Both the position numbers and the translations under genes were made by a program. From an uncultured Bryobacterales bacterium (lineage in GTDB: Bacteria > Acidobacteriota > Terriglobia > Bryobacterales > UBA6623): DNA of 64,000 nucleotides. The notes beneath the pieces are model-generated. The model saw only the letters and a list, made by a program, of their open reading frames with translations, had not been told where the DNA came from and ran no database searches. Position 1 is the stretch's first letter. Each line of letters opens with the position of its first letter. The stretch lies in NCBI GenBank assembly GCA_951813605.1, contig OX638379.1:4104062-4168061 (forward strand). The letters run 5' to 3'. This document shows, piece by piece, positions 26,331 through 34,421 of the stretch.

Positions 26331-27109
26331 AGCCGCTCCAGGAGCTTTCGGACGTCGGATGCAGGATCGGAATCTGGCTCGCGACCCGGGCGTTCGATGT
26401 AGCGCTCCAGCAGCCGCCGCGCTCGAGGATAGAGAACCCTGCGCTTCGATCCAATCCACGCCTTCGCGGCACCGAGCCAAAGCTCGGGATTGTCGGGATC
26501 GCGAGCAAACGCGGCATCGAACAGGTCGTCGCTATCGGTCTGCCGCCCGTGCTTGGCGAGAAATGCCGCATGCGCCACTAGATGCCCGGTGTTTTCGGGG
26601 TCGAGGTGCCGGGCCAGCGCGAAATGCTCAGCCGCACGCTCGAATTCGCCCTCGTGCTCGTAGTACGCCGCCCACGCCGCGGCTCCGCGCGCTCTGTCGA
26701 CCGATTCGATCCGACCTGCGAGATCCCTCGCTTCGGCCGCGCTTCCGCCAATGATGGCGGGCGCATCAAAGTGGAATCCCTGGAGCGCTTCCAGCGCATC
26801 AAGATTCGACCCGTCAAGTTCGATAGCGCGCTCGAAGCACCGCTTCACGCGCTTCGCCATCGACATGGCGGCTAGACGGCGGAACCCAGTCATGCGCTCC
26901 GCGCGGCGACCGAGGGCAATTCCAAGCCAAAGGCTGTAGCGCGAATTCTCCGGGTCTTGGCTGAGCGCCTCTTCAAACGACTGCTGAGCCGCGCGGAACT
27001 CCTCCGCAAAATAGAGCCGCGAGCCCTCGTCGAATTCCTCGACGCCGAGATTGCCGGCATGGCCTGAGGCGATACAGAGAGCGGCGAGAACAACAGGCAG
27101 TCTAGTCAT
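26327..27109 (-). CDS. Secreted TPR protein inside the exporter operon
   Basis: A 260-residue protein with a cleavable-type signal (MTRLPVVLAALCIASGHAG) and several degenerate TPR units (LYFAEEFRAAQQSFEEALSQDPENSRY, KRCFERAIELDGSNLDALEALQGF, GEFERAAEHFALARHLDPENTGHL). The longer ORF is rejected because ATG 27109 has GAGGAG upstream and starts a proper signal. It overlaps the adaptor gene by 8 nt and the permease by 4 nt, so it is expressed with them and probably acts in the same periplasmic complex. A TPR protein between adaptor and permease genes is unusual for MacAB-like operons; its role is unknown. Confidence 0.8.
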   Translation of the reverse strand: MTRLPVVLAALCIASGHAGNLGVEEFDEGSRLYFAEEFRAAQQSFEEALSQDPENSRYSLWLGIALGRRAERMTGFRRLAAMSMAKRVKRCFERAIELDGSNLDALEALQGFHFDAPAIIGGSAAEARDLAGRIESVDRARGAAAWAAYYEHEGEFERAAEHFALARHLDPENTGHLVAHAAFLAKHGRQTDSDDLFDAAFARDPDNPELWLGAAKAWIGSKRRVLYPRARRLLERYIERPGREPDSDPASDVRKLLERL

Positions 27110-28316
27110 CGGTGTCTCCTCGGGGAAGTAGCCTAACATTCTGCCCATCCGAAAGCGGCTCGTCTCCCGGTATCAGGACGGACTCGAAAGCCTCGACGCC
27201 CTTCCGAATCTCTACGAATACCGGACCTTCAACGCCGGTCTCGACCGCGCGTCTCAACGCCTTGCCGTCGTTCACAACCCAGACAAAGGCGCGGCCGTCG
27301 GTCCGTCGCACAGCCGAACGAGGCAAGCTGAGCACGTGCTTGGCCTGATCCGTGACTATGCGGACTCCCACAGAGAGGTTGGGAAGAAGGCGGCCGTCCG
27401 GATTGGCAGCCTTGCAACTGACCCGGCCCACGCGACGTGGGCCCATTTCGACGATTTCGGTCGCTAGACGATCGACCTCGCAGTCCCACTCTCGGCCGGG
27501 ATAGGCATCGGCCGCGATGCGAGCAACGTCGCCTGGCTCGACTCGCCCCAGGTCCGGCTCGTCAACAAAGATAATGGCTCGCACGGTCCCGAGAGCCCCG
27601 ATCCGGGCGGCTAGCCCTCCCGCCGCAAGGAATTCGCCCTCGATGACCGGCAGCGAATAAACCTGTCCGTCTGACGGAGCTCGGATCGAGAGTCGCGCGG
27701 CTTCTTGGTCGGCCGCGCGCAATGCAGCCCCGGCATCCCTTAAGGACGCCACGAGTTCGCTCCGCCGGTCCTCGGAGGGGCGCGCCTCCAATTGCAGGTC
27801 CAAGGCTTGAACGTCAATCTTCAAGCCGTCCAACTGCCGCTGTTTCGCTTCCAATTCGGAACGCGGCGCGGCCTTCCGCGCGACCAGCCGCCCCAGCCTT
27901 TGGATGTCGCGAGCCGCGTTCTCACGGGCCGCATGCAGCTTGGAACGCTCGGACTCGAGGACGGCCTTCCGCGCGGGGTCCAGGCCCGACTCGAGTTGGG
28001 CGAGCCGAGCCTCGGCACCTTCCACGCGGGCAGCGGCCTGCATCCTCGCCGCCGCCTGACCCGTGTCAGCCAGCCGCAGCAGCTCCTGCCCTTTCTTGAC
28101 GCGTTCGCCGGATTGCACGAGAACTCGCTCCACGCGACCGGCGGTCGCCACGTGCACGGCTACTCGACTGGTGGCTTCGATCCGTCCGTTGGTGGACAAA
28201 GCCCTTTCGATGTCGCGCTGGACTGGCCGGACGGTTCCGAGTTCAGGAGACGGCGCCGAGCACGAAAGCGCCGCGAATAGCACAATGACGCGCTGAACCC
28301 TCGCGGCCGCTGGCAT
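27102..28316 (-). CDS. Periplasmic adaptor (membrane fusion) protein of tripartite efflux system
   Basis: A 404-residue adaptor of the HlyD/RND-MFP/MacA superfamily. Short lipoprotein-like signal (VIVLFAALSC). A biotinyl-lipoyl-like half-motif reads VATAGRVERVLVQSGERVKKGQELLRL, followed by an alpha-helical hairpin of about 110 residues rich in Ala/Glu/Arg. The second half-motif is LSIRAPSDGQVYSLPVIEGEFLAAGG, then beta-barrel and membrane-proximal domains with VLSLPRSAVRRTDGRAFVWVV. It bridges the permease and TolC-like duct encoded downstream. It begins 9 nt after the preceding gene ends. Confidence 0.9.
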   Translation of the reverse strand: MPAAARVQRVIVLFAALSCSAPSPELGTVRPVQRDIERALSTNGRIEATSRVAVHVATAGRVERVLVQSGERVKKGQELLRLADTGQAAARMQAAARVEGAEARLAQLESGLDPARKAVLESERSKLHAARENAARDIQRLGRLVARKAAPRSELEAKQRQLDGLKIDVQALDLQLEARPSEDRRSELVASLRDAGAALRAADQEAARLSIRAPSDGQVYSLPVIEGEFLAAGGLAARIGALGTVRAIIFVDEPDLGRVEPGDVARIAADAYPGREWDCEVDRLATEIVEMGPRRVGRVSCKAANPDGRLLPNLSVGVRIVTDQAKHVLSLPRSAVRRTDGRAFVWVVNDGKALRRAVETGVEGPVFVEIRKGVEAFESVLIPGDEPLSDGQNVRLLPRGDTDD

Positions 28317-28325
28317 ACGACAAAG

Positions 28326-29132
28326 CTAGGGCTGCTCGGGAGTCGCAGCCGGCCGATGAGAAAAGTCCCATGCGCGGAGATCCGATTCCCCGGGAGTGAA
28401 TTCGACTACGGCGTACTCCCCGGCCTCCAAGGGCTCCACGGGCCATACCTTGTAAACGAGAGGCGCCAGCTGCTGGCGGAAGACATCGACTTCGTCCTGG
28501 CGCTCCACCTGGTCCTCCCCCTGAGGCACCGTATAAATCTGCTGCACAATCCTCCGATCCCGTCCCGGCTCGGGCTTGAGTCGCGAAATTCCGAATCTGG
28601 AAAAGTGATCGAGCCGCAGGTAGAAGATGGGCTTCTCGCTCTTGGTGACAGTCTTTGAGGCGAGCCCCTTGACGGAAAGCGTTTGCTTGCCCGGCATCAC
28701 CGGTACCGGTGCAATGACGTTCAGGACTGTCCGCTTCTTGCTCTTGCCGAGATCGAAGAAGACCTGTTCCACCGGCACGGGCGCCCCGTCCCGCAACCAG
28801 TAGACCCCATCGTCGAGCGGAACAGCGTGCAATTCCGTGCGCGCGAGCCGCTCTGCGAATCGCTCCCGGCGCTCCTCTTCCGCGCGGACTTCGGCAGCCG
28901 CCTGCTGGCTGCGATTGTGGGCTCGGGTCCGTTCTAGGTCGACGATTTCCAGCGGCACTTGCTCCCACTGGCCGCGCTCGATGCTGAAGTAGCGGACACG
29001 CTCGTCCGCAACCTTGTACTCTCGGACGTCCACGCGCGTGCCGTCGGTGAGAAAAAGCGCCAGGCGCTGAGCCTGCAAGAGAAACGCGCAGGCGATCAGC
29101 CCGAACGCAGCGCACATAGCTCGTTTCTTCAT
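28326..29132 (-). CDS. Conserved secreted protein, function unknown (acidobacterial type)
   Basis: A 268-residue protein with a signal peptide (MKKRAMCAAFGLIACAFLLQAQ). An N-terminal segment reads LFLTDGTRVDVREYKVADERVRYFSIERGQWEQVPLEIVDLERT, and a charged linker ERTRAHNRSQQAAAEVRAEEERRERFAERLA follows. The C-terminal domain has IFYLRLDHFSRFGISRL and ends EAGEYAVVEFTPGE. I recall this pattern (a DGT...VREY...VRYYS...W..VP motif) from hypothetical proteins of Acidobacteriota and know no function. It is the first gene of the adaptor/permease/TolC operon, directly after a strong hairpin. Confidence 0.75.
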   Translation of the reverse strand: MKKRAMCAAFGLIACAFLLQAQRLALFLTDGTRVDVREYKVADERVRYFSIERGQWEQVPLEIVDLERTRAHNRSQQAAAEVRAEEERRERFAERLARTELHAVPLDDGVYWLRDGAPVPVEQVFFDLGKSKKRTVLNVIAPVPVMPGKQTLSVKGLASKTVTKSEKPIFYLRLDHFSRFGISRLKPEPGRDRRIVQQIYTVPQGEDQVERQDEVDVFRQQLAPLVYKVWPVEPLEAGEYAVVEFTPGESDLRAWDFSHRPAATPEQP

Positions 29133-29162
29133 GAAGACAATTTCGGAAACTACCTCAATATA

Positions 29163-29191
29163 CCGCTCGCTTCGCTGGGCGAAGCGAGCGG
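29163..29191 (-). terminator. Strong hairpin between TonB receptor and exporter operon
   Basis: CCGCTCGCTTCGC (29163-29175) and GCGAAGCGAGCGG (29179-29191) pair perfectly over 13 bp with a 3-nt loop, followed on the minus strand by TATATTGAGG. Likely terminator of the receptor gene, though the T-rich tail is short. Confidence 0.65.
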
Positions 29192-29266
29192 CCGCAACAA
29201 CCGGAGATCAGTCTCGGACAGCTAGCGTTGGCTCGCCCAAGCTCCAGGCCGTGCTCTCGGACCGGG

Positions 29267-31615
29267 TCAGAAGCGCACTCGCAGCTGCAAGGTGGCTTGC
29301 CGCCCCGGAGCAAGCGCTGTCCCGGAGAAGAGTCCGCTGAAGTTGACCACATTGAAACGATCGGTGGCATTGCGCAGGTCGAACTTAAGCGTCGCCGTCC
29401 GCTCGCCGCGCATCCAGATCCGCGCGCCGACCGAGAAGTCGAGGCTGAGGTTGGGACGGACCCGCTCGCGCGCGAAGTTCACCTTGTCCAGGATGGCTTT
29501 CGGGATAGCCTGCTCTTCGTCTTCCCCATCATCGTCACCGTCGTCGTCGTCCTCCAATTCGACCGGCAGCCCGCTGCCGTAGCGAAGCCCCGCAGTAGCC
29601 CAAATCCGTGGATGAAACTCGAAACGGATCATCGCGGCGACTGTGTTCCTTTGATCCTGGCTGATCGGGAACTCTTCGGTGACGTCGCGAAGCTCCTCTG
29701 CCTCGCCGCCTTCGATAAACAGGCCCCCGGTGACGGGCGAAGCGGCCCTGCCGAGCATGTTCGAGTAACTGATAATCGATGAGATCCCCTTCCGGCGCGG
29801 TACATCGAGCCTCACCTCGGTGCCTTCGATCGCGGCCGATGCAAACGTTATCGGGAACGAGGTACCTGTGTTCAGGAACACGTCGTCATCGATGGCATTT
29901 CGGAATTCTCGCCAGTAATGCTTGACATCCACCCGCATCGCGTCCCCGAGCGGCGTGCGGAAGCCTATTTCGAAGAAATGGGCTCGGCTCGGAGGAACGG
30001 GCAGCGATCCTCCAACATCGTCCAGATCGAGTCCTCGCGCCGCGCTGCTCAGCAGCAGGTTCTCGGTCGGCGGGGGCTGGAAGATGCGGTCGTAGGAGGC
30101 GTAGAGTTGTAATGCCGCTTGCGGCAGGTAGTAGCTCGCGGCCAGGCGCGGGCTGACCGCGGAGTCCGAAACGAAAAGGCTGTAACCATCGATCCGAACG
30201 CCTAGATTCGCGGCGAAGTTCCCCGCGCGAAACTGGTCCTGCGCGAAGAAGCTGCCCTCCACGCTCCGACGCCGATCCCGGAAATCCAAGTCGAGCTCGG
30301 GAAGTTCTCCGGGCTCCGCCATCAGGAACTTCTCCCGAATATGGTTGATTCTCAGGTCTCCGCCAAGCTTGAGCGTGTGAACGCCCCTCTCGTACGAGAT
30401 GTCCCCAAGAACCGCCTCCTCGCGGAAGCCCCGGTCCTGCACGACATATACCGGCGTCGCGAGAACGTTGCTCCAGAGTTCGCTCGTCAGGTCGCGAACC
30501 ATGCCGCGAATGGAAACCAGCGCCCGCGGCGAGACGGCACTCTGGTAGTGGATCTGCCCTGAGGTTTCGGCTGACCGCCGGTCTTGCCGCTGGCCGGCTG
30601 ATTGCTGGACTAGGTCGTTCGGGACTAGAAAGCCTGCTCGGTTCGAGCGCGCGTAAACAGTCAGCCGGTCCCTGCCGGTCAGGTTCCTTGCGAACCGCAC
30701 GTTGGCTCCGCCCGCACTGGCGGTGTTCGTGAAGTTCTCGAGAGAAGGGGGGTCCAGGTAGCGATCGGTAGTGCCGCCTTGCACCCCGAAAGACACTTCC
30801 GTGCCTTGCCTGACTAGTTGATGCGAAAACGATCCCAATTGCGTGCCGAAGCTTCCCGCTTGAGTTTCCAATGTGGAGCGGTGGCCAGTCGGGGCGGCAC
30901 GTAGCGTGTCGAGAGCGATCACACCGCCCAGCCTGCGACCGTACTCCGCCGGAATGCCGGCCGTTAGCACGCTGACTGCTTCGAACTCGCTGTTCTCGAA
31001 TGAGGGAGCGAATGCGATAGACCGGTTTTCGTACAGGGGCATGCCATCGACTACGTACTGAATGTCGTACTCCGAGCCGCGGGGGTGCAGGACCGCATTG
31101 GCCTCGAGCAGCCAACCCGGCATCATGGTGACGACATCGACAGTGCTCCGACCTAAGGTCGTACCGAGCGCCTCATCGAGGAATTCCCTTCCCGACCGAA
31201 CGGGCTGGGACGGTCGGTGCGGCTCGAACAGCGGGGGCGCCATGCGGACCGTGACCTCTTCTGCCACGGTGCGCACATTCAGCACGACTTCGATGGACAA
31301 GGGAACAGCGGAGCGCACTTCCACGGGGCGCTCGGCGCGTTCGAAACCGCTTTGTTGGACCAAGAGCCGGTAGTTGCCGGGGGGGACCCGATGAATGACC
31401 GAGCGGCCGTCGGAGTCCGCATCGGCCTCGGCGAGGAACTCCGGGCTTCTCGAAGCGAGATCAATGTGGGCCGGTACGCCGCGCCCGCTGGAATCCAAGA
31501 CCCGGACCTCTACCCGACCGTCCATTCCCTGCGGGAAACCGGGAGGAATCAAGAGAATGGCAGCGAAGATTGTCGCTGGAATCCAACCGACACGTAGACT
31601 GCGCTTGTTGACCAT
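29267..31615 (-). CDS. TonB-dependent receptor with carboxypeptidase-regulatory-like N-domain
   Basis: A 782-residue outer-membrane receptor. Signal peptide about 1-29 (VGWIPATIFAAILLIPPGFPQ). An Ig-like regulatory domain reads VEVRVLDSSGRGVPAHIDLASRSP...VPPGNYRLLVQQSGF, and the plug contains IQYVVDGMPLYENRS and FEAVSVLTAGIPAEYGRRLGGVIALDT. A beta-barrel follows and ends TLQLRVRF with a terminal Phe. A very acidic tract rich in Asp/Glu (ELEDDDDGDDDGEDEEQ) lies in a late extracellular loop and may bind divalent metal. ATG 31615 is chosen; 11 upstream in-frame codons carry no signal character. Transported compound unknown; the sulfatase gene starts 708 bp away on the other strand. Confidence 0.88.
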   Translation of the reverse strand: MVNKRSLRVGWIPATIFAAILLIPPGFPQGMDGRVEVRVLDSSGRGVPAHIDLASRSPEFLAEADADSDGRSVIHRVPPGNYRLLVQQSGFERAERPVEVRSAVPLSIEVVLNVRTVAEEVTVRMAPPLFEPHRPSQPVRSGREFLDEALGTTLGRSTVDVVTMMPGWLLEANAVLHPRGSEYDIQYVVDGMPLYENRSIAFAPSFENSEFEAVSVLTAGIPAEYGRRLGGVIALDTLRAAPTGHRSTLETQAGSFGTQLGSFSHQLVRQGTEVSFGVQGGTTDRYLDPPSLENFTNTASAGGANVRFARNLTGRDRLTVYARSNRAGFLVPNDLVQQSAGQRQDRRSAETSGQIHYQSAVSPRALVSIRGMVRDLTSELWSNVLATPVYVVQDRGFREEAVLGDISYERGVHTLKLGGDLRINHIREKFLMAEPGELPELDLDFRDRRRSVEGSFFAQDQFRAGNFAANLGVRIDGYSLFVSDSAVSPRLAASYYLPQAALQLYASYDRIFQPPPTENLLLSSAARGLDLDDVGGSLPVPPSRAHFFEIGFRTPLGDAMRVDVKHYWREFRNAIDDDVFLNTGTSFPITFASAAIEGTEVRLDVPRRKGISSIISYSNMLGRAASPVTGGLFIEGGEAEELRDVTEEFPISQDQRNTVAAMIRFEFHPRIWATAGLRYGSGLPVELEDDDDGDDDGEDEEQAIPKAILDKVNFARERVRPNLSLDFSVGARIWMRGERTATLKFDLRNATDRFNVVNFSGLFSGTALAPGRQATLQLRVRF

Positions 31616-32323
31616 GGTTCGCCCGTATAGGCCTGGCGCCTGCGCCATTCCCTCGGGCGCATCTCCGTACGAACGAATTGGCGGGCCCGAGCATTGAGAT
31701 TGACCTTACTATAGATGGTCGTTTCTGCCCTTAATGCCGCGACTGGGCGCTCACCGGCCTGGAGTCGCAACTCCGCGATGCGATTGAGCCCAGCGCATCA
31801 GCGGGCTTCGCGAACGTCAGGCGCACTCGAGTCGCGCTATCCGAGTTGCCGCTCCTGGCTGCCGACAGGCGACCCGGGACGCGTGCGAGACGGAACGGCA
31901 TCAACTGCGAAGGCGGCAGGCTGAAGCTTGTCCCTGCATCCTATGCCGAAGCCGAGATTCCTCGCGAGCCAATTCGACCGCCTCTCACTCGCACGAGAAG
32001 GGCGTCGAGAACCGTGGCTGCTTGCCCTTCGAGGACGGGAACGAGTGGGCCGCTAACCCCCGGAACTCATGGAAGCATCGACACTCTTGGCGGGCGATCG
32101 ACGGAGAATTCTCTTTGGAGACCGCCGGCGGGCAGATTGCAATTGACAGGCAGGGGCGTAGCGATACCGGAAGTCAGACGGAAAATCGGTCGGCCGAGCG
32201 TGCGGGATTTGCCAAGCACGAAGCCCAGGCAATCAGAGCGATCCCCCATCCGCAGGCGTGCCATCGACCCCGCCAGATGATGCCTGTGGTATCGTCTACC
32301 GCAACACGCTGGAAACGACCGCA
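31616..32323. other. 708-bp divergent intergenic region, no gene seen
   Basis: Lies between a TonB receptor (-) and a sulfatase (+). All open frames are short and Arg/Pro/Ser-rich, with no known motif. It must carry promoters for both sides, but no strong hexamer pair was found. Confidence 0.5.
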
Positions 32324-34138
32324 ATGCACTCATTCAAATCACCCAAGCCCCCTGGCCTTGCCGCGCTGGCGCTCGCCCTGATCGCGCTGGCTTCCGGATG
32401 CGCAGCGCCATCCGACGACCGGCCGAACATCATCCTCGTCATCACCGACGACCAAGGGTACGGAGACGTCGGCGCGCACGGCAATTCGATGATTCGGACC
32501 CCGAATCTCGACGCGTTGCATGGGGAGAGCGTGAGACTGACAAGTTTTCACGTCGATCCGACCTGCTCCCCCACCCGGTCAGCGCTGATCACTGGACGAT
32601 ACTCGTCTCGCACCGGGGTTTGGCACACCATCATGGGGCGTTCGATCGTGCATCGCGACGAGACAACGTTCGCCGATGTCCTTGGGGACGCCGGCTACGC
32701 TACGGGCTTCTTCGGCAAATGGCACTTGGGCGATACCGCCCCCTACCGGCCGGTCGACAGAGGGTTCCAAGAGGCCGTTTACCACGGCGGCGGCGGTGTC
32801 GGCCAGACACCGGACTACTGGGGCAACGATTACTTCGACGACACCTACTGGCACAACGGCACCCCCAAGCCGTACGAAGGCTATTGCACGGATGTGTTCT
32901 TCGACAATGCCCTGCGCTTCATCGGCGAGCAGGCAGAGCGCGGAGAGCATCCGTTCTTCGTGTACCTGTCGACGAACGCACCGCACGGCCCCTTCCTGGT
33001 CGACGAGGCCTACTCCAAGCCATACGCGGACAAGGGCGTCCCGAGCCCGATGGACAAGTTCTACGGGATGATCGAGAACATCGACGACAACATGGGGCGG
33101 CTTTCCTCCAAGCTCGACCAACTCGGTATCGCGGACAACACGCTTCTGGTCTTCATGACGGACAACGGGACCGCCGCAGGCGTGACCAACACCCACCGCA
33201 CTCAGCGGGTGGGCTCCGAAAATGCGGCCTTGCTGAAGCGCGCAGCCAAGGAGGAGGCCGACGAGGCTTGGCAGGGATTCAACGCCGGGATGCGCGGCAG
33301 GAAGGGATCGGAATACGATGGCGGCCACCGTGTCCCGTTCTTCGTACGCTGGCCCGGCGGCGGACTGGGCGCACCTCGAGATATCCCCAACCTCGCGGCG
33401 CACATTGACGTGCTTCCGACCTTTGCCGACATCGCGGGGGCGGGCATCCGCGCCGACTTGGACTGGGACGGGGCGAGCTTGGTGCCGCTGCTGCGAGGCG
33501 GCGATTGGACCGATCGCACGCTTGTGGTCCATTCGCAGCGGATCCGTTTCCCGGAGCGATGGCGCAAGAGTTCCGTGATGACTCAGCAGTACCGCTTGGT
33601 CAACGGCAAGGAACTTTACGACATTGCGGAAGACCCTGGCCAGTTGGAGGACATCGCAGATGCGAATCCGGAGATGGTCGCGGCCCTGCGAACGGAATAC
33701 GACTCGTGGTGGGACCGGATTGACGACCGATTCGATCAGCATGTCCATCTCGATATCGGTTCGGATGCCGAAAACCCCGCCCGCATCACAGCGCACGACT
33801 GGCTGCCGCCCGAAGATTCCATGCAAGTCCCTTGGAACCAAGGCCATATCGCGAGAGCACCTGCCGTCAATGGGACGTGGAACATTAACGTCACCCAAGC
33901 GGGAACATACGAATTCGACCTCTATCAAAGGGACAAGCCCGCAAACTTCGCGATCGAGGCCGCGAAGGCCAGCATCCGCGTAGGTGATGTCGAGGAAGCC
34001 GCCGAGGTGCCTGCCGGCGCGTCGAACGTACGGTTCACCCTCGACCTGCCGTCAGGAAAGACGACGATGCAGACCCAGTTCGTCGCGGCGGACGGCACCA
34101 CCCGAGGTGCCTTCTTCGTATATGCCAATCGGCTCTAG
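32324..34138 (+). CDS. Lipoprotein arylsulfatase
   Basis: A 604-residue S1-type sulfatase. Lipoprotein signal ALALALIALASG then Cys. Metal site NIILVITDDQGYGDVGAHGN; formylglycine motif C-S-P-T-R in DPTCSPTRSALITGRYSSRTG; then GFFGKWHLGD, LLVFMTDNGT, and GMRGRKGSEYDGGHRVPFFVRWPGG (the GGxR/H substrate-proximal region). These are hallmarks of arylsulfatase A-type enzymes. A C-terminal beta domain from about 500 (NGTWNINVTQAGTYEFDLYQRDK) resembles extensions seen in polysaccharide-specific sulfatases. GGAA precedes the ATG at about 9 nt; the upstream in-frame extension lacks signal character. Third sulfatase of the window. Confidence 0.92.
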   Translation: MHSFKSPKPPGLAALALALIALASGCAAPSDDRPNIILVITDDQGYGDVGAHGNSMIRTPNLDALHGESVRLTSFHVDPTCSPTRSALITGRYSSRTGVWHTIMGRSIVHRDETTFADVLGDAGYATGFFGKWHLGDTAPYRPVDRGFQEAVYHGGGGVGQTPDYWGNDYFDDTYWHNGTPKPYEGYCTDVFFDNALRFIGEQAERGEHPFFVYLSTNAPHGPFLVDEAYSKPYADKGVPSPMDKFYGMIENIDDNMGRLSSKLDQLGIADNTLLVFMTDNGTAAGVTNTHRTQRVGSENAALLKRAAKEEADEAWQGFNAGMRGRKGSEYDGGHRVPFFVRWPGGGLGAPRDIPNLAAHIDVLPTFADIAGAGIRADLDWDGASLVPLLRGGDWTDRTLVVHSQRIRFPERWRKSSVMTQQYRLVNGKELYDIAEDPGQLEDIADANPEMVAALRTEYDSWWDRIDDRFDQHVHLDIGSDAENPARITAHDWLPPEDSMQVPWNQGHIARAPAVNGTWNINVTQAGTYEFDLYQRDKPANFAIEAAKASIRVGDVEEAAEVPAGASNVRFTLDLPSGKTTMQTQFVAADGTTRGAFFVYANRL

Positions 34139-34203
34139 GCAATCCCCGTGCGGCTGTCGAGCCTGGCGTCAGACCGTTGGCTGCTTGCCGTCCGATGGAA
34201 GAG

Positions 34204-34220
34204 ACCGGCGTCGCGAGCGA
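34204..34220 (+). repeat. 17-bp direct repeat, copy 1
   Basis: ACCGGCGTCGCGAGCGA recurs at 34341-34357 with one mismatch (ACCGGCATCGCGAGCGA). Both copies lie in the gap between the arylsulfatase and PHP-protein genes. Confidence 0.4.
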
Positions 34221-34275
34221 ACGGACGCGCGGAAGCGCGCCTTTTGGAGTCGGCAAAGCCTGGCCGGCTCTTGAC

Positions 34276-34309
34276 GCGACACTCCACAGGGGCTCTGGGC
34301 GGCGGCCGA
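34276..34309 (+). repeat. Dispersed intergenic repeat, copy 1
   Basis: GCGACACTCCACAGGGGC (34276-34293) followed after 7 nt by GGCGGCCGA. The same two blocks occur at 60114-60141 with one mismatch and a 1-nt spacer. Both copies are in non-coding DNA. Confidence 0.45.
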
Positions 34310-34340
34310 AGGCTGCCTTCAGCCGCGTGAAGAGTTGGAA

Positions 34341-34357
34341 ACCGGCATCGCGAGCGA
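34341..34357 (+). repeat. 17-bp direct repeat, copy 2
   Basis: ACCGGCATCGCGAGCGA, partner of 34204-34220 with one mismatch. Confidence 0.4.
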
Positions 34358-34421
34358 GATAATGGGATATCCGGCGGTCCGCAGACCAAGCGGCGGCCCG
34401 GCAAGGTAGGTTTTCTTGGGC

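Noticed and set aside
29886..31115. 409-codon ORF within the second TonB receptor
   Set aside because: Out-of-frame shadow of the receptor on the same strand, with low-complexity Arg/Pro/Ala sequence.
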